Shown in pieces: positions 24,988-33,418 of a stretch of 64,000 bases of DNA (position 1 is the first letter of the stretch; the number at the start of each line of letters is the position of its first letter). The notes beneath the pieces were generated by a model. The model was not told where the DNA came from. It saw only the letters and a program-made list of their open reading frames with translations, and ran no database searches. A program made the position numbers and the translations under genes. Source of the stretch: Chryseobacterium sp. OV279 (GTDB lineage Bacteria; Bacteroidota; Bacteroidia; Flavobacteriales; Weeksellaceae); NCBI RefSeq assembly GCF_900128945.1, contig NZ_FQUD01000002.1:1-64000 (forward strand), given 5' to 3'.

Positions 24988-25536
24988 CTATAGATTGAAT
25001 AGGGTAATAAGCTCAGGATATAGTTGATTTAAATATTCTGTATCTGGTGAGCAGTTACCATTATCCATTTCCAGATACTGATCTTTTCGTAAGGCGTATA
25101 CTAATATTCCACCTCCGTCCATACAGATTGATTCGACTTTGTAATCAGTTTTTTGCCATAAATTATTTTTCGTTATTAATGTTGAAAATTTGTGAAATTG
25201 GTCATTGGTTAACCTTTCTTCTTTTAAAATTTCAACTCTTGGTTCCTGATATTCTCCAGTTTTTTGGTTATACCCACTTTTGTAGATTTTTTTCTTTACG
25301 ATCGTTTTGATCTTTCCTTTTTTTTCAATCCGGATGAGATAATCTTCCTTGAATGCAGACCACTTAAAAAACTGATAAATTTCTTCATCATTTTTAAGTT
25401 TCGAGCTATTCATGCACTTTAATGGTTTTTCTTTTAGATCGTTTGAGAAATATTGGCAGATAGCTTCGTCCGTATTCTGAGAATATAGATTGGAAACTCC
25501 AAATATCAATACTAAAAGTGAAAGAAGTTGTTTCAT
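24988..25536 (-). CDS. Secreted protein of unknown function
   Basis: 182 residues. Signal peptide 1-19 (SNLYSQ cleavage). The mature part has four Cys ('AICQYF', 'LKCMNS', 'ESICMDGGG', 'GNCSPDT'), which may form two disulfides in the periplasm. No known domain recognised. It follows the LOG gene by 3 bp and is probably its co-transcribed partner. Confidence 0.7.
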   Translation of the reverse strand: MKQLLSLLVLIFGVSNLYSQNTDEAICQYFSNDLKEKPLKCMNSSKLKNDEEIYQFFKWSAFKEDYLIRIEKKGKIKTIVKKKIYKSGYNQKTGEYQEPRVEILKEERLTNDQFHKFSTLITKNNLWQKTDYKVESICMDGGGILVYALRKDQYLEMDNGNCSPDTEYLNQLYPELITLFNL

Positions 25537-25539
25537 AAC

Positions 25540-26121
25540 TTATATTTCATCCTTCGAAATCCATTTCCCAACTGTTGGCGCCTCATAATTCCTCATTTTC
25601 TCCAAAAGCTCATCAATGCTACCGCTTATCAAAAGCATATCACGATTCACCAGCTTTAAAAATCCTTTATCTACCATGGTCTGAACCAGTTTTATCAGAT
25701 CATCATAAAACCCGTCAATATTCAAAATCCCGATCGGTTTTTTATGAAGTCCAAGCTGTGCCCAGGTGATCATTTCAAAAAACTCTTCCAGCGTTCCATA
25801 GCCGCCGGGAAGAACGATCACGCCCTCGCAGAGGTCATTCATCTTCGTTTTTCGTTCGTGCATGGTTTCTACGATGATCAGCTCGGTGAGGTTTTTATGG
25901 GCGATTTCTTTGGATTGCAGGAAGTGGGGGAGAATTCCTGTCACTTTTCCTCCTGCGTTTAAGGTTCCGTCTGCAACAGCTCCCATCAGACCTGTGTCTG
26001 CACCGCCGTAGATCAATTGTATGTGTTGTTTAGCAAGTGTTTCACCAAGCAGGAAAGCCTGTTCTCTAAAAATGTCATCTGTGCCGAAACTTGAGCCGCA
26101 GAATACTGTTATACTTTTCAT
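25540..26121 (-). CDS. LOG-family protein (nucleoside 5'-monophosphate phosphoribohydrolase)
   Basis: 193 residues. The diagnostic motif 'PGGYGTLEE' (105-113) and the catalytic Arg90 in 'MHERKTKMN' are intact. 'YGGADTGLMG' (38-47) is the phosphate-binding region. The family cleaves ribose-5-phosphate from nucleotides, such as cytokinin riboside monophosphates in plants and related bacteria. In bacteria the true substrate is often AMP-like. First gene of a two-gene unit with 24988-25536. Confidence 0.9.
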   Translation of the reverse strand: MKSITVFCGSSFGTDDIFREQAFLLGETLAKQHIQLIYGGADTGLMGAVADGTLNAGGKVTGILPHFLQSKEIAHKNLTELIIVETMHERKTKMNDLCEGVIVLPGGYGTLEEFFEMITWAQLGLHKKPIGILNIDGFYDDLIKLVQTMVDKGFLKLVNRDMLLISGSIDELLEKMRNYEAPTVGKWISKDEI

Positions 26122-26148
26122 TGTTGTAAATCTTGTTATATAATTTTT

Positions 26149-26279
26149 GAACCATTAAGATCAATTAAGTTATTAAGGAAAGTTAAGTAAAATATCAAAG
26201 ATATTTTTAAGTTGTACATTCTAAAGCGAAGCTAAATCTTAATATTCTTATAAGCTTAATAAATCTTAATGGTTTAAAT
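26149..26279. repeat. Long inverted repeat ('CCATTAAGAT' family)
   Basis: AACCATTAAGAT (26152-26163) and ATCTTAATGGTT (26265-26276) enclose a centre rich in 'TTAAG' variants. It resembles a dispersed intergenic repeat. It lies between the LOG and pepD genes. Confidence 0.5.
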
Positions 26280-26334
26280 TAAAAATATCCAAAATCATAC
26301 GACTTTGGATATTCAATATAGTAATTTTATCTTT

Positions 26335-27777
26335 TTATTTTAAAGGAATATTCGCTAAAATATCTTTAGTGAAACTCCAGAATTTCTGAGCAGAAGGAAT
26401 ATTCGCTTTTTCATCCGGAGAGTGTGCTCCTCTGATCGTAGGTCCAAAGCTTACCATTTCCATTTCAGGATAATTGGCTCCGATGATCCCACATTCAAGT
26501 CCTGCGTGACAGGCAACTACGTGAGGTTTTTCGCCAAATTTTTCGGTGTAGATTTTCTCCATCAGCTGTACGATCTCAGAACCCGGTTTTGGTTTCCATC
26601 CAGGATAAGAACCACTGAATTCAACGTTCATTCCTGCTAATTCCGCCACAGATTTTAATTGTTCTGCCACAGAATATTTAGATGAATCTACCGATGATCT
26701 GGTAAGGTTTAAAATTTTAAGCTCTCCGCCTTTTAATTCCACTCTCGCAACATTGTTGGAGGCTTCTACAAGATCTTTTACGTCCGGACTCATTCTGTAA
26801 ACGCCATTATGAAGAGATTTTAAAGTAAGAATGATCTTTTTTGAATCTTCCTCAGAAATAGCTAAGTCAGATGTTGTAGAGTTTTCAATATTGATATGAA
26901 GACCAGGTTCTACGGTAGCAAATTCTTCTAAAATATCTTTTTTAAGAGCGGTTGCCGCTTCAATGAATTCGTGGGCATTTCTCACGGAAATAAGCGCTGC
27001 TCCTTCTCTTGGAATTGCATTTCTCAATCCACCTCCGTCTACAGAGATCAGCTGGATATTCTGATTAGCTAAACCGGTGTAAAGAAGTCGTCCTAAAATA
27101 ATATTGGAGTTTCCGAAACCTTTGTGAATATCCATTCCTGAATGTCCTCCCTGAAGGCCTTTTACTTCAATTCTTACAATCTGTCCTTTTGCACCTTCTG
27201 TTCCGTAGTTTTGAGTAATCGTTACATCTACACCACCTGCACAACCGATATCGATCTCATCGTCTTCTTCCGTATCAAGGTTTAATAGGATTTCTCCAGT
27301 TAATTGTCCCGGCTTCAAACCTAAAGCACCCGTCATTCCCGTTTCTTCATCAATGGTAAAAAGAGCTTCCAAAGCTGGGTGAGGAATATCTGAACTTTCC
27401 AGGATAGACATGATCGTCGCTACTCCTAAACCGTTATCAGCACCTAAAGTCGTTCCTTTTGCTTTTACCCAGTCACCGTCAACTTCCATTTTAATACCTT
27501 CTGTATCGAAATCAAAATTGGTATCGCTGTTCTTCTGGCATACCATATCCAGGTGGGACTGAAGCACGATAGACTTGCGGTTTTCCATTCCTGCTGTAGC
27601 CGGCTTTCTGATGATCACATTTCCTACTTCATCTACGGTAGTTTCCAACCCTAAATCTTCACCAAATCCTTTGATGAAGGCAATCACTCTTTCTTCTTTT
27701 TTAGACGGTCTTGGAACTGCATTTAGTTTGGAGAAATTTTTCCAGATAATCTGCGGTTCTATATTAGATAATTCCAT
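26335..27777 (-). CDS. pepD: Aminoacyl-histidine dipeptidase (beta-alanyl/Xaa-His dipeptidase, M20)
   Basis: 480 residues. Dinuclear zinc ligands and catalytic residues of M20C peptidases are present: H75 in 'QSHLDMV', D114 in 'LGADNGLGVA', E144/E145 in 'DEETG', D168 in 'LLNLDTEED', and a C-terminal 'VACHAGLECG'. The 'GLQGGHSGMDI' region belongs to the dimerisation domain. It hydrolyses dipeptides such as carnosine in the cytoplasm. A -7 box (27794-27801) precedes it. Single gene. Confidence 0.94.
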   Translation of the reverse strand: MELSNIEPQIIWKNFSKLNAVPRPSKKEERVIAFIKGFGEDLGLETTVDEVGNVIIRKPATAGMENRKSIVLQSHLDMVCQKNSDTNFDFDTEGIKMEVDGDWVKAKGTTLGADNGLGVATIMSILESSDIPHPALEALFTIDEETGMTGALGLKPGQLTGEILLNLDTEEDDEIDIGCAGGVDVTITQNYGTEGAKGQIVRIEVKGLQGGHSGMDIHKGFGNSNIILGRLLYTGLANQNIQLISVDGGGLRNAIPREGAALISVRNAHEFIEAATALKKDILEEFATVEPGLHINIENSTTSDLAISEEDSKKIILTLKSLHNGVYRMSPDVKDLVEASNNVARVELKGGELKILNLTRSSVDSSKYSVAEQLKSVAELAGMNVEFSGSYPGWKPKPGSEIVQLMEKIYTEKFGEKPHVVACHAGLECGIIGANYPEMEMVSFGPTIRGAHSPDEKANIPSAQKFWSFTKDILANIPLK

Positions 27778-27793
27778 GAAATTTTATTTTTAT

Positions 27794-27801
27794 CAAAATT
27801 A
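27794..27801 (-). promoter_or_regulatory. -7 box (TAATTTTG) of pepD
   Basis: Exact TAnnTTTG, 16 nt before the ATG. Confidence 0.6.
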
Positions 27802-27807
27802 CAAAAT

Positions 27808-27841
27808 AAAAAATGCTTCCGTGAATCCGAAAGCATTTTTT
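27808..27841 (-). terminator. Intrinsic terminator
   Basis: AAAAAATGCTT/AAGCATTTTTT arms downstream of the lipoprotein gene at 27887, just ahead of the pepD promoter. Confidence 0.75.
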
Positions 27842-27886
27842 ATAAGGAGTACTGGGGTAAATTTATTTTTTAACCCTTTCGTTTTT

Positions 27887-28378
27887 CTAGCATCCGCATT
27901 CACCATAAATAGGCATGGTTTCTACGGTACCGTCCGGTTTTTCAATCGTCAGTGTACCTTCGAACAGTAAAGCTTCTTCATGCTTTATTTTTTTACCTTT
28001 TACAGAGATCTTGTAGTTGTCGCTTTCAATCTCTTTGGTCAGTTCTTCATCTACTTCCATGTCGCTGGACGAAATAAGATTCATTGCCAGTCTTTGGCCA
28101 TCCAGTTTCATATAAGCGGTTTTTCCGGCATCGTCAGCATAGATGTATTTTTCTGCTTCAAACTCAGCTTTATTTCTTGCAAAATAGCATGAACATTCTT
28201 TGATCTCTTTCGGAAAAGGAATAATGTCTACCTGCACCTTTCCTGATGCAGTATTTGTTTTAGCAGAATCCTTAACAATGTTCAAAGAATCTGTTGAAGC
28301 ATTATCCTTTACGGTTTCTTTATCTTTTTTACACGCGGTCAAAAGGAGCGCTGAAAAGAAAATGATTAGATATTTCAT
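27887..28378 (-). CDS. Lipoprotein of unknown function
   Basis: 163 residues. The lipobox ends 'LLLTAC' with lipidated C16, followed by KKDKETVKDN. The Ser/Thr/Asp-rich linker (20-45) leads to a folded domain containing 'CSCYFARN' and ending '...YGECGC'. The cysteine pairs at both ends suggest disulfides. Domain unknown. It begins 20 bp after the LURP-one-like gene on the same strand and is probably co-transcribed. Confidence 0.78.
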   Translation of the reverse strand: MKYLIIFFSALLLTACKKDKETVKDNASTDSLNIVKDSAKTNTASGKVQVDIIPFPKEIKECSCYFARNKAEFEAEKYIYADDAGKTAYMKLDGQRLAMNLISSSDMEVDEELTKEIESDNYKISVKGKKIKHEEALLFEGTLTIEKPDGTVETMPIYGECGC

Positions 28379-28398
28379 TGTCTGCGGTTTTTATTGTT

Positions 28399-29004
28399 TT
28401 AGCCTCTTGCTCTTTCCAGAAGAACCATCATCAGTAATGACAGGATCACTAAACTTTCGTCTTCGTCATCAATATCAATTACTCTGTCAAGCTGGAATCT
28501 TCTTCCAAAGAATGAAGGCATTTTTTTTAGTTTAAAATATTCCTTTCCGTCTATGCCTCTTACCGTGTAAGCCGGGTTAAGAAAATACCCTGTAAACATT
28601 CCTATAATTGGAATCTCGCTTACCATTCCGTCAAAGAATTTTGTCCATCCATTATCCTCTGTAACGATGAATTTAGGTTGGTCATTTGAATCCAGAATGT
28701 CATAGGTAGATTTCCAGAGAGAACGCATTCCTTTTCTGGCCAGTCTTCCGTAGTTTTTGTTGTCGATAAGATCATTTAAAGAGTAAGAAGCATTGAAATC
28801 GATCCATTGGTTGGCTTTGATTCTGAAAAGCTCCTTAGTTTTGCTTTCGTCATTGAAAACAATTACGTCTTCTTTCAGTTTGAACATTTTCTGACGTACA
28901 TAAGCAACATAGCTCCCGTTTTTGTCAGTAATATTGAAGTCACTCGATAGAGTGGAGATCTTAAATTTGAAATCCAGAGGATAATTTAGATTCTTAAGTA
29001 CCAT
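28399..29004 (-). CDS. LURP-one/scramblase-like (tubby-fold) protein
   Basis: 201 residues. 'LDFKFKISTLSSDFNITDKNGSYVAYVRQKMF' at the N-terminus and the repeated beta strands with 'YTVRGIDGKEYFKLKKMPSFFGRRF' match the LURP-one-related/phospholipid-scramblase tubby-like fold. The last 20 residues are hydrophobic ('SLVILSLLMMVLLERARG') and could anchor in the membrane, as the C-terminal helix does in scramblases. Function in bacteria unknown. The -7 box at 29032-29039 precedes it. Confidence 0.75.
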   Translation of the reverse strand: MVLKNLNYPLDFKFKISTLSSDFNITDKNGSYVAYVRQKMFKLKEDVIVFNDESKTKELFRIKANQWIDFNASYSLNDLIDNKNYGRLARKGMRSLWKSTYDILDSNDQPKFIVTEDNGWTKFFDGMVSEIPIIGMFTGYFLNPAYTVRGIDGKEYFKLKKMPSFFGRRFQLDRVIDIDDEDESLVILSLLMMVLLERARG

Positions 29005-29031
29005 TTAGTTTATTTTTTTCATATTAGATCC

Positions 29032-29039
29032 CAAAGATA
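29032..29039 (-). promoter_or_regulatory. -7 box (TATCTTTG)
   Basis: Exact TAnnTTTG, 27 nt before the LURP-one-like start. It marks the left edge of the intergenic region that holds the array at 29071. Confidence 0.6.
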
Positions 29040-29070
29040 GAGGTTTTTTTAGAATGTTGGCGGGGCAAGA

Positions 29071-29326
29071 GGTCAATGGTGAATTTTGCTTCGCAAGTGA
29101 ATGGTGAATGCTGGATTCAGGAACCAAGAAATGTAAGTTCGACGAAGGCAATCAAGATTTCAGATATGTTTCGGGATACGAGTTCCGGGATTCGAAACGG
29201 CATCCATCAATCATCAGCTTTTTTTCACCCACAAACTCTAAAAACCTCAAACACCCAAACCCTCTGACTCTCCAACCCTCAAACTCTCCGACTCTCAAAC
29301 ACCTACCAACTCTCAACAATATTCCT
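29071..29326. repeat. Heptamer array (third long copy)
   Basis: The first 18 units keep a clean 7-bp register from ggtcaat/ggtgaat to attcgaa, and later 'ctcaaac/actctcc' blocks slip by 1-2 bp. The module order matches 12438-12703. The 43-bp core 'ggtcaatggtgaattttgct' to 'gaatgctgg' is nearly identical in all three long copies. It ends at the recR -7 box. Confidence 0.85.
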
Positions 29327-29334
29327 TATTTTTG
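29327..29334 (+). promoter_or_regulatory. -7 box (TATTTTTG) of recR, predicted leaderless start
   Basis: Only TACT separates the box from the recR ATG at 29339. Confidence 0.65.
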
Positions 29335-29338
29335 TACT

Positions 29339-29950
29339 ATGGATTACCCTAGTAAAGTTTTAGCAAAAGCCGTAGACGAAATTTCGGGGCTGCCCGGGAT
29401 CGGGAGAAAAACAGCTTTGAGATTAGCGTTACATCTGTTAAAACAGCCCAGTTCCAGAGCGGTAAGTCTTGGAAACTCATTAATCAACCTTGTCAACGAA
29501 ATAAAATACTGCAAAGAATGTCACAATTTTTCAGATTTTGAAGTGTGTGAAATCTGCAGTAATGAAAAAAGAAACAGCGAAGTGATCTGCATCGTTGAAG
29601 ACGTACGTGATGTGATTGCCATTGAAAATACAGGAAAATTTACAGGAAAATACCTGATCTTAGGTGGGAAAATATCACCGATGGAAGGAGTAGGACCGAA
29701 TCAGCTGAATATTCCAAGCATTGAAAGAAAAGTGAGCGAAGGCGGAGTGAGGGAATTTATTTTCGCATTAAGTGCTACAATGGAAGGAGATACCACAGCG
29801 TATTATATTTACAAGAAATTTAAGAACTCCAATGTTAATTTTTCAAGTATTGCGAGAGGAATTTCAGTAGGAGATGAATTGGAATATGCAGATGAAGTAT
29901 CTTTGGGAAGATCTATTATGAACAGATTACCCTACAACGAAAAGGATTAA
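29339..29950 (+). CDS. recR: Recombination protein RecR
   Basis: 203 residues from MDYPSKVLAKAV. An in-frame extension to 29108 exists only because the upstream heptamer array happens to be stop-free. It is rejected because the -7 box lies inside it and the family length is about 200. Helix-hairpin-helix 'ISGLPGIGRKTALRLALHL' (15-33), zinc finger C58-x2-C61-x8-C70-x2-C73 and the Toprim domain ('ICIVEDVRDV', 'GGKISPMEGVGP') are complete. RecR works with RecO/RecF to load RecA at gapped DNA. Confidence 0.95.
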   Translation: MDYPSKVLAKAVDEISGLPGIGRKTALRLALHLLKQPSSRAVSLGNSLINLVNEIKYCKECHNFSDFEVCEICSNEKRNSEVICIVEDVRDVIAIENTGKFTGKYLILGGKISPMEGVGPNQLNIPSIERKVSEGGVREFIFALSATMEGDTTAYYIYKKFKNSNVNFSSIARGISVGDELEYADEVSLGRSIMNRLPYNEKD

Positions 29951-29952
29951 AT

Positions 29953-30786
29953 ATGAAGCTGTCGATAATTATTGTCAATTATAATGTCACCAGGCTGTTG
30001 AGGAACTGCCTTTTGTCTATTCAGAAATATACGGAAGGAGAGGACTATGAAGTGATCGTTATAGATAATGCGTCTACCGATGCTTCCTGGGGTGATCTTA
30101 TCCCGGAATTCCCTAAAGTACGTTTTATATCTTCAGAACATAATGACGGTTTCGCAATAGCCAACAATAAGGCAATCAATACCGCAGCGGGAGAATATGT
30201 TCTGCTCCTGAATCCGGATACCGAACTGGAAGGTTATTATATGAAAGATCTTCTGGATTTTGCTGATTCTAAAGCAGATTTCGGATGTCTTGGTGTAAGA
30301 ATGCATGACGCGGAAGGTGTTTTTCTCCCTGAAAGCAAGCGTTCTGTACCGGATATGTTCAATTCCTTTGAGAAACTGTTTACGAGTTTTAAAAGAAGCA
30401 ATTCAAAATCTTATTACAGAAGTGATATTGAGGAAGATGACGTTGCAGAAGTAGATGTTGTGACCGGAGCGTTTTTATTGGTCAAAAAAGACATTTACGA
30501 AAAGATCGGAGGGCTGGATGAAACGTATTTTATGTACGGGGAAGATATCGACCTCTGTTATACACTATTGAGAAACGGCTACAAAAATTATTATTACGGA
30601 AAAGCTTCTCTTCTTCACCATAAAGGAGAAAGCACGATTAAAGATGAAGTGTATCTTAACCGTTTTTACGGAGCGATGCAGATCTTTATTGATAAATACT
30701 ACAGAGAATCTAAACCGATGCAGTATTCGTTTTTAAAAGCGGGGCTGAAGCTTCGGCACAAGATTGAGAAAATCAAGCTAAAATAA
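29953..30786 (+). CDS. Family 2 glycosyltransferase (rhamnosyltransferase-like)
   Basis: 277 residues. The GT-A nucleotide-sugar fold starts 'LSIIIVNYNVTRLLRNCL'. The first acidic cluster is 'VIDNASTD', and the metal motif appears as 'LLNPDTEL'. 'GAFLLVKKDIYEKIGGLDETYFMYGEDIDLCY' is the acceptor-binding region of WbbL-type enzymes. It probably adds a sugar in cell-surface polysaccharide synthesis. It starts 2 bp after the recR stop, so the two are co-transcribed. Confidence 0.9.
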   Translation: MKLSIIIVNYNVTRLLRNCLLSIQKYTEGEDYEVIVIDNASTDASWGDLIPEFPKVRFISSEHNDGFAIANNKAINTAAGEYVLLLNPDTELEGYYMKDLLDFADSKADFGCLGVRMHDAEGVFLPESKRSVPDMFNSFEKLFTSFKRSNSKSYYRSDIEEDDVAEVDVVTGAFLLVKKDIYEKIGGLDETYFMYGEDIDLCYTLLRNGYKNYYYGKASLLHHKGESTIKDEVYLNRFYGAMQIFIDKYYRESKPMQYSFLKAGLKLRHKIEKIKLK

Positions 30787-30813
30787 AAAAGCAGTTCAAT
30801 TTGAACTGCTTTT
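30787..30813. terminator. Bidirectional terminator
   Basis: Perfect 13-bp arms AAAAGCAGTTCAA/TTGAACTGCTTTT between the convergent glycosyltransferase and secG genes. Confidence 0.9.
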
Positions 30814-30837
30814 GTTGTATATAAGATAGGTCTGTTA

Positions 30838-31200
30838 TTATTTAGCTGGAGCTACAGGTGTTGTCTGAGCCGGAGCAGTAGTTGTAGCCGCCGGAGCAGT
30901 TTGCTTAGCCGGAGCTGTAGTTTCCTTTTTCAATGGCTGCTGCTGTGCAGGAGCTGCTGTTGTAGGCTTCCCTGTGATTACAACGCTTATAAGAATAAGA
31001 ACGATGATTACTGCGCCCAGAGTCCATGTTGCTTTTTCCATGAAATCGTTGGTTCTCTGTACTCCAAACTGTGCAGGTGATGCACCTCCGAAAGTACTGG
31101 AAAGACCTCCTCCTTTAGGATTTTGAGCCATAACGATGATTACCAATAAGATGCTGGCGATCATAACAAGAACCATCAATAGTATAAATATAGTATCCAT
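30838..31200 (-). CDS. secG: Protein translocase subunit SecG
   Basis: 120 residues. Two membrane spans (about 2-24 and 52-72) flank the conserved 'AQNPKGGGLSSTFGGASPAQFGVQ' loop of SecG. The C-terminal 45 residues are a low-complexity Ala/Pro/Thr/Gln tail, longer than in E. coli but common in Bacteroidota. It assists SecYE-mediated export at the inner membrane. Confidence 0.93.
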   Translation of the reverse strand: MDTIFILLMVLVMIASILLVIIVMAQNPKGGGLSSTFGGASPAQFGVQRTNDFMEKATWTLGAVIIVLILISVVITGKPTTAAPAQQQPLKKETTAPAKQTAPAATTTAPAQTTPVAPAK

Positions 31201-31226
31201 TAATTTTGATATCTTTTTGAATGGGC

Positions 31227-31234
31227 AAATTTAA
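31227..31234 (-). promoter_or_regulatory. -7 box (TAAATTTG) of secG
   Basis: Exact TAnnTTTG, 26 nt before the ATG. Confidence 0.6.
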
Positions 31235-31284
31235 TCTTTTTTTACCGAATGACAAAGAAGATCGTGGTAAATGTTGGTAAAAAT

Positions 31285-31312
31285 AAAAACGGCAGCGTCA
31301 GCTGCCGTTTTT
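31285..31312 (-). terminator. Intrinsic terminator of the M16 peptidase operon
   Basis: Perfect 12-bp arms AAAAACGGCAGC/GCTGCCGTTTTT with a 4-nt loop, 21 nt past the stop. Confidence 0.9.
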
Positions 31313-31333
31313 TCTATAATAAAAAGGCTATTC

Positions 31334-33364
31334 TTATTTAAAATCGGAATCTTTAGCCTGATTCACCTCGCGGGATTTTACCGCCAGATTGATATCCATT
31401 CCACCCATATTCTGGATGATCGTGAATGGGAACTTAACTCCTGAAACCTCTTTGTAATCTGCAAAGCTTGTAGGGATAGAACCTCCATCGCTGGATTTTG
31501 TTTCCCCCGTTTTAAGTCCTGTTTTTACACTGTAATAATAGGTGTCTTTTGGTCCTTTCACTACGTAAGAATCTTCATTGTTATACTTTTCGATTCCTGT
31601 TACCTTGTAATCTGCAGATTTAGCGAAAGCAAGTTCCGGGAACAATTCCGGATCAGCCATATCAGCCTTCTGCTTATCAGTTAAAGGCATTTTTTTGCCT
31701 TGACCTTCAATATAACCCTCTTTACCGTCAAACACGATTTTTTGTACCGTGTTGCCCATCATTTTCATATCCATCAGCATTTTTCCGCCTTTGGCCTGAA
31801 CCAGTTTCATATTCATTTCCATTCCCTGAACCTTTGTAGAAGCATCAGTCGTAATAGAAGTGATTTTCTGAACCGCTGCCAAACCTCCGATGGCATTGAT
31901 GTATTTATCAGCAACAGATGCCGTAGTTACAGCTGCATCTACTTTCTGTGCAGCAGCTTTAGCTACCGGATTAGCCTGCTTGTCGAAATATTTTACAGGA
32001 TATCCTAATTTCTCAAGTCCTTCAGAAATATCAGATGCTTTACCGGCGATGAAAATTCTGCTCTGGTTTGGAAGAATATTAGCTTTTACTGCATTGGAAA
32101 TATCTGCAGCAGTTACTTTATCTATTGACTTTAAATAGTTCGTATAGAAATCAGAAGGAAGGTCCTGAACCTTTTGGTTTAAAGCAAATTTTGCAATCGT
32201 TTCAGGCTTCTCTAATGACATGATGAACGAGCCTTTCAGTTTAGCCTTAGCATTTGCCAGTTCTTCAGGCTTTACGGTAGAAATCGCATTAAGTTCATTC
32301 ATGAATTCCTTAACGGCTTTATCAGTAACTTCATTTCTTACGCTGGCATCAGCTGAGAATTCAGAAGAATACTTATCAGCACTCATACTGGAATAAGCTC
32401 CGTAAGTGAATCCGTTTTTCTCACGAAGGTTCATGAAAAGTCTCGCTTCACCACCACCCCCTAAGATGTAGTTAGCCATAGTAGCCGCGAAATAATTAGG
32501 ATCCTTCATTTTAAGATTGTTCAGGTTGCTTACAGAAACTACAGACTGTACCGCTGAAGGGACGTCTACAATATTAATTTCCGTTTTACCAACATTGGCT
32601 GTCGGCTCCAAAGGAACGATAGGCGTATTCGCCTTTTTCCATCCGTTGAATGCTTTTTCCACCAAAGGTTTGATCTGGTCAAATTTCACATCTCCTACAA
32701 TCACTAAATAAGCATTGTCCGGAGCGTAGTATTTTTTATAAACGTTTTGTACGTCAGCAAGCTGAATTTTGTTGATAGATTCTTCAGTTTCAAATTCACC
32801 TCTTGCTGTATTTTTACCATACATCAAAGCGTTAGAAACTTTTGAAGCGATCGCTGAAGCATTTTTTTCTCCGGATTTCAGACCTTCTAAAGCTCTTTCT
32901 TTTGAATTTTGAATTTCTTCAGCTGAGAATTTAGGATTAATGATCGCATCTGCCATTAAACTTAATACCTCAGGGAAGTATTTGGAAAGAGAATTTGAAG
33001 CGGCACCATTGGAAGAGAAGTTTAAGTTAGCTCCCAGATAATCTACTTTTTTGTTGAAATCGTCTTTGCTTAAATTAGTTGTTCCGTTTTCGAACTGTTC
33101 AGCCATGATAGAGCTTACTCCCGTTACGCTTCCTTCGTTGAACGGAGGTCTGTCCATAGAAAGCGTCGTGTTTACTCTTGGCAGTTTGTTGTTTTCCACA
33201 ACCATTACCGTAAGACCGTTGCTCAGTTGGAAAGTTTTTGGTTTTGCAATGTTGATCGCAGGAGTAGGTCCCGGTTTCGGCATTGCGTTAAGATCAATTT
33301 TTTGTGCTGAAATCGTTCCTGCGAAAAAAAACGCTGCAGCTATATATGTTAATTGCTTTTTCAT
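31334..33364 (-). CDS. M16-like peptidase, non-catalytic subunit with C-terminal extension
   Basis: 676 residues with a signal peptide (1-20). Two M16 domains span about 35-470. The zinc motif HxxEH is replaced by 'SSIMAEQFENGT', so this chain should be inactive. The substrate-binding R/Y motif 'GGGGEARLFMNLREKNGFTYG' is kept. Residues about 480-676 form a separate LolA-like or zinc-peptidase-associated beta domain ('NMKLVQAKGGKMLMDMKMMG', 'YNNEDSYVVKGPKD'). It pairs with the active subunit encoded 54 bp upstream to make the usual periplasmic M16B heterodimer. Confidence 0.88.
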   Translation of the reverse strand: MKKQLTYIAAAFFFAGTISAQKIDLNAMPKPGPTPAINIAKPKTFQLSNGLTVMVVENNKLPRVNTTLSMDRPPFNEGSVTGVSSIMAEQFENGTTNLSKDDFNKKVDYLGANLNFSSNGAASNSLSKYFPEVLSLMADAIINPKFSAEEIQNSKERALEGLKSGEKNASAIASKVSNALMYGKNTARGEFETEESINKIQLADVQNVYKKYYAPDNAYLVIVGDVKFDQIKPLVEKAFNGWKKANTPIVPLEPTANVGKTEINIVDVPSAVQSVVSVSNLNNLKMKDPNYFAATMANYILGGGGEARLFMNLREKNGFTYGAYSSMSADKYSSEFSADASVRNEVTDKAVKEFMNELNAISTVKPEELANAKAKLKGSFIMSLEKPETIAKFALNQKVQDLPSDFYTNYLKSIDKVTAADISNAVKANILPNQSRIFIAGKASDISEGLEKLGYPVKYFDKQANPVAKAAAQKVDAAVTTASVADKYINAIGGLAAVQKITSITTDASTKVQGMEMNMKLVQAKGGKMLMDMKMMGNTVQKIVFDGKEGYIEGQGKKMPLTDKQKADMADPELFPELAFAKSADYKVTGIEKYNNEDSYVVKGPKDTYYYSVKTGLKTGETKSSDGGSIPTSFADYKEVSGVKFPFTIIQNMGGMDINLAVKSREVNQAKDSDFK

Positions 33365-33418
33365 TTGTAAAAATTTAATTTTTAATAATCATTTTTTAAA
33401 CCTGAAAGTTTTAAATGA

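Noticed and set aside
29108..29338. 77-residue N-terminal extension of RecR
   Set aside because: It lies inside a heptamer array, contains the -7 box, and RecR proteins are about 200 residues.
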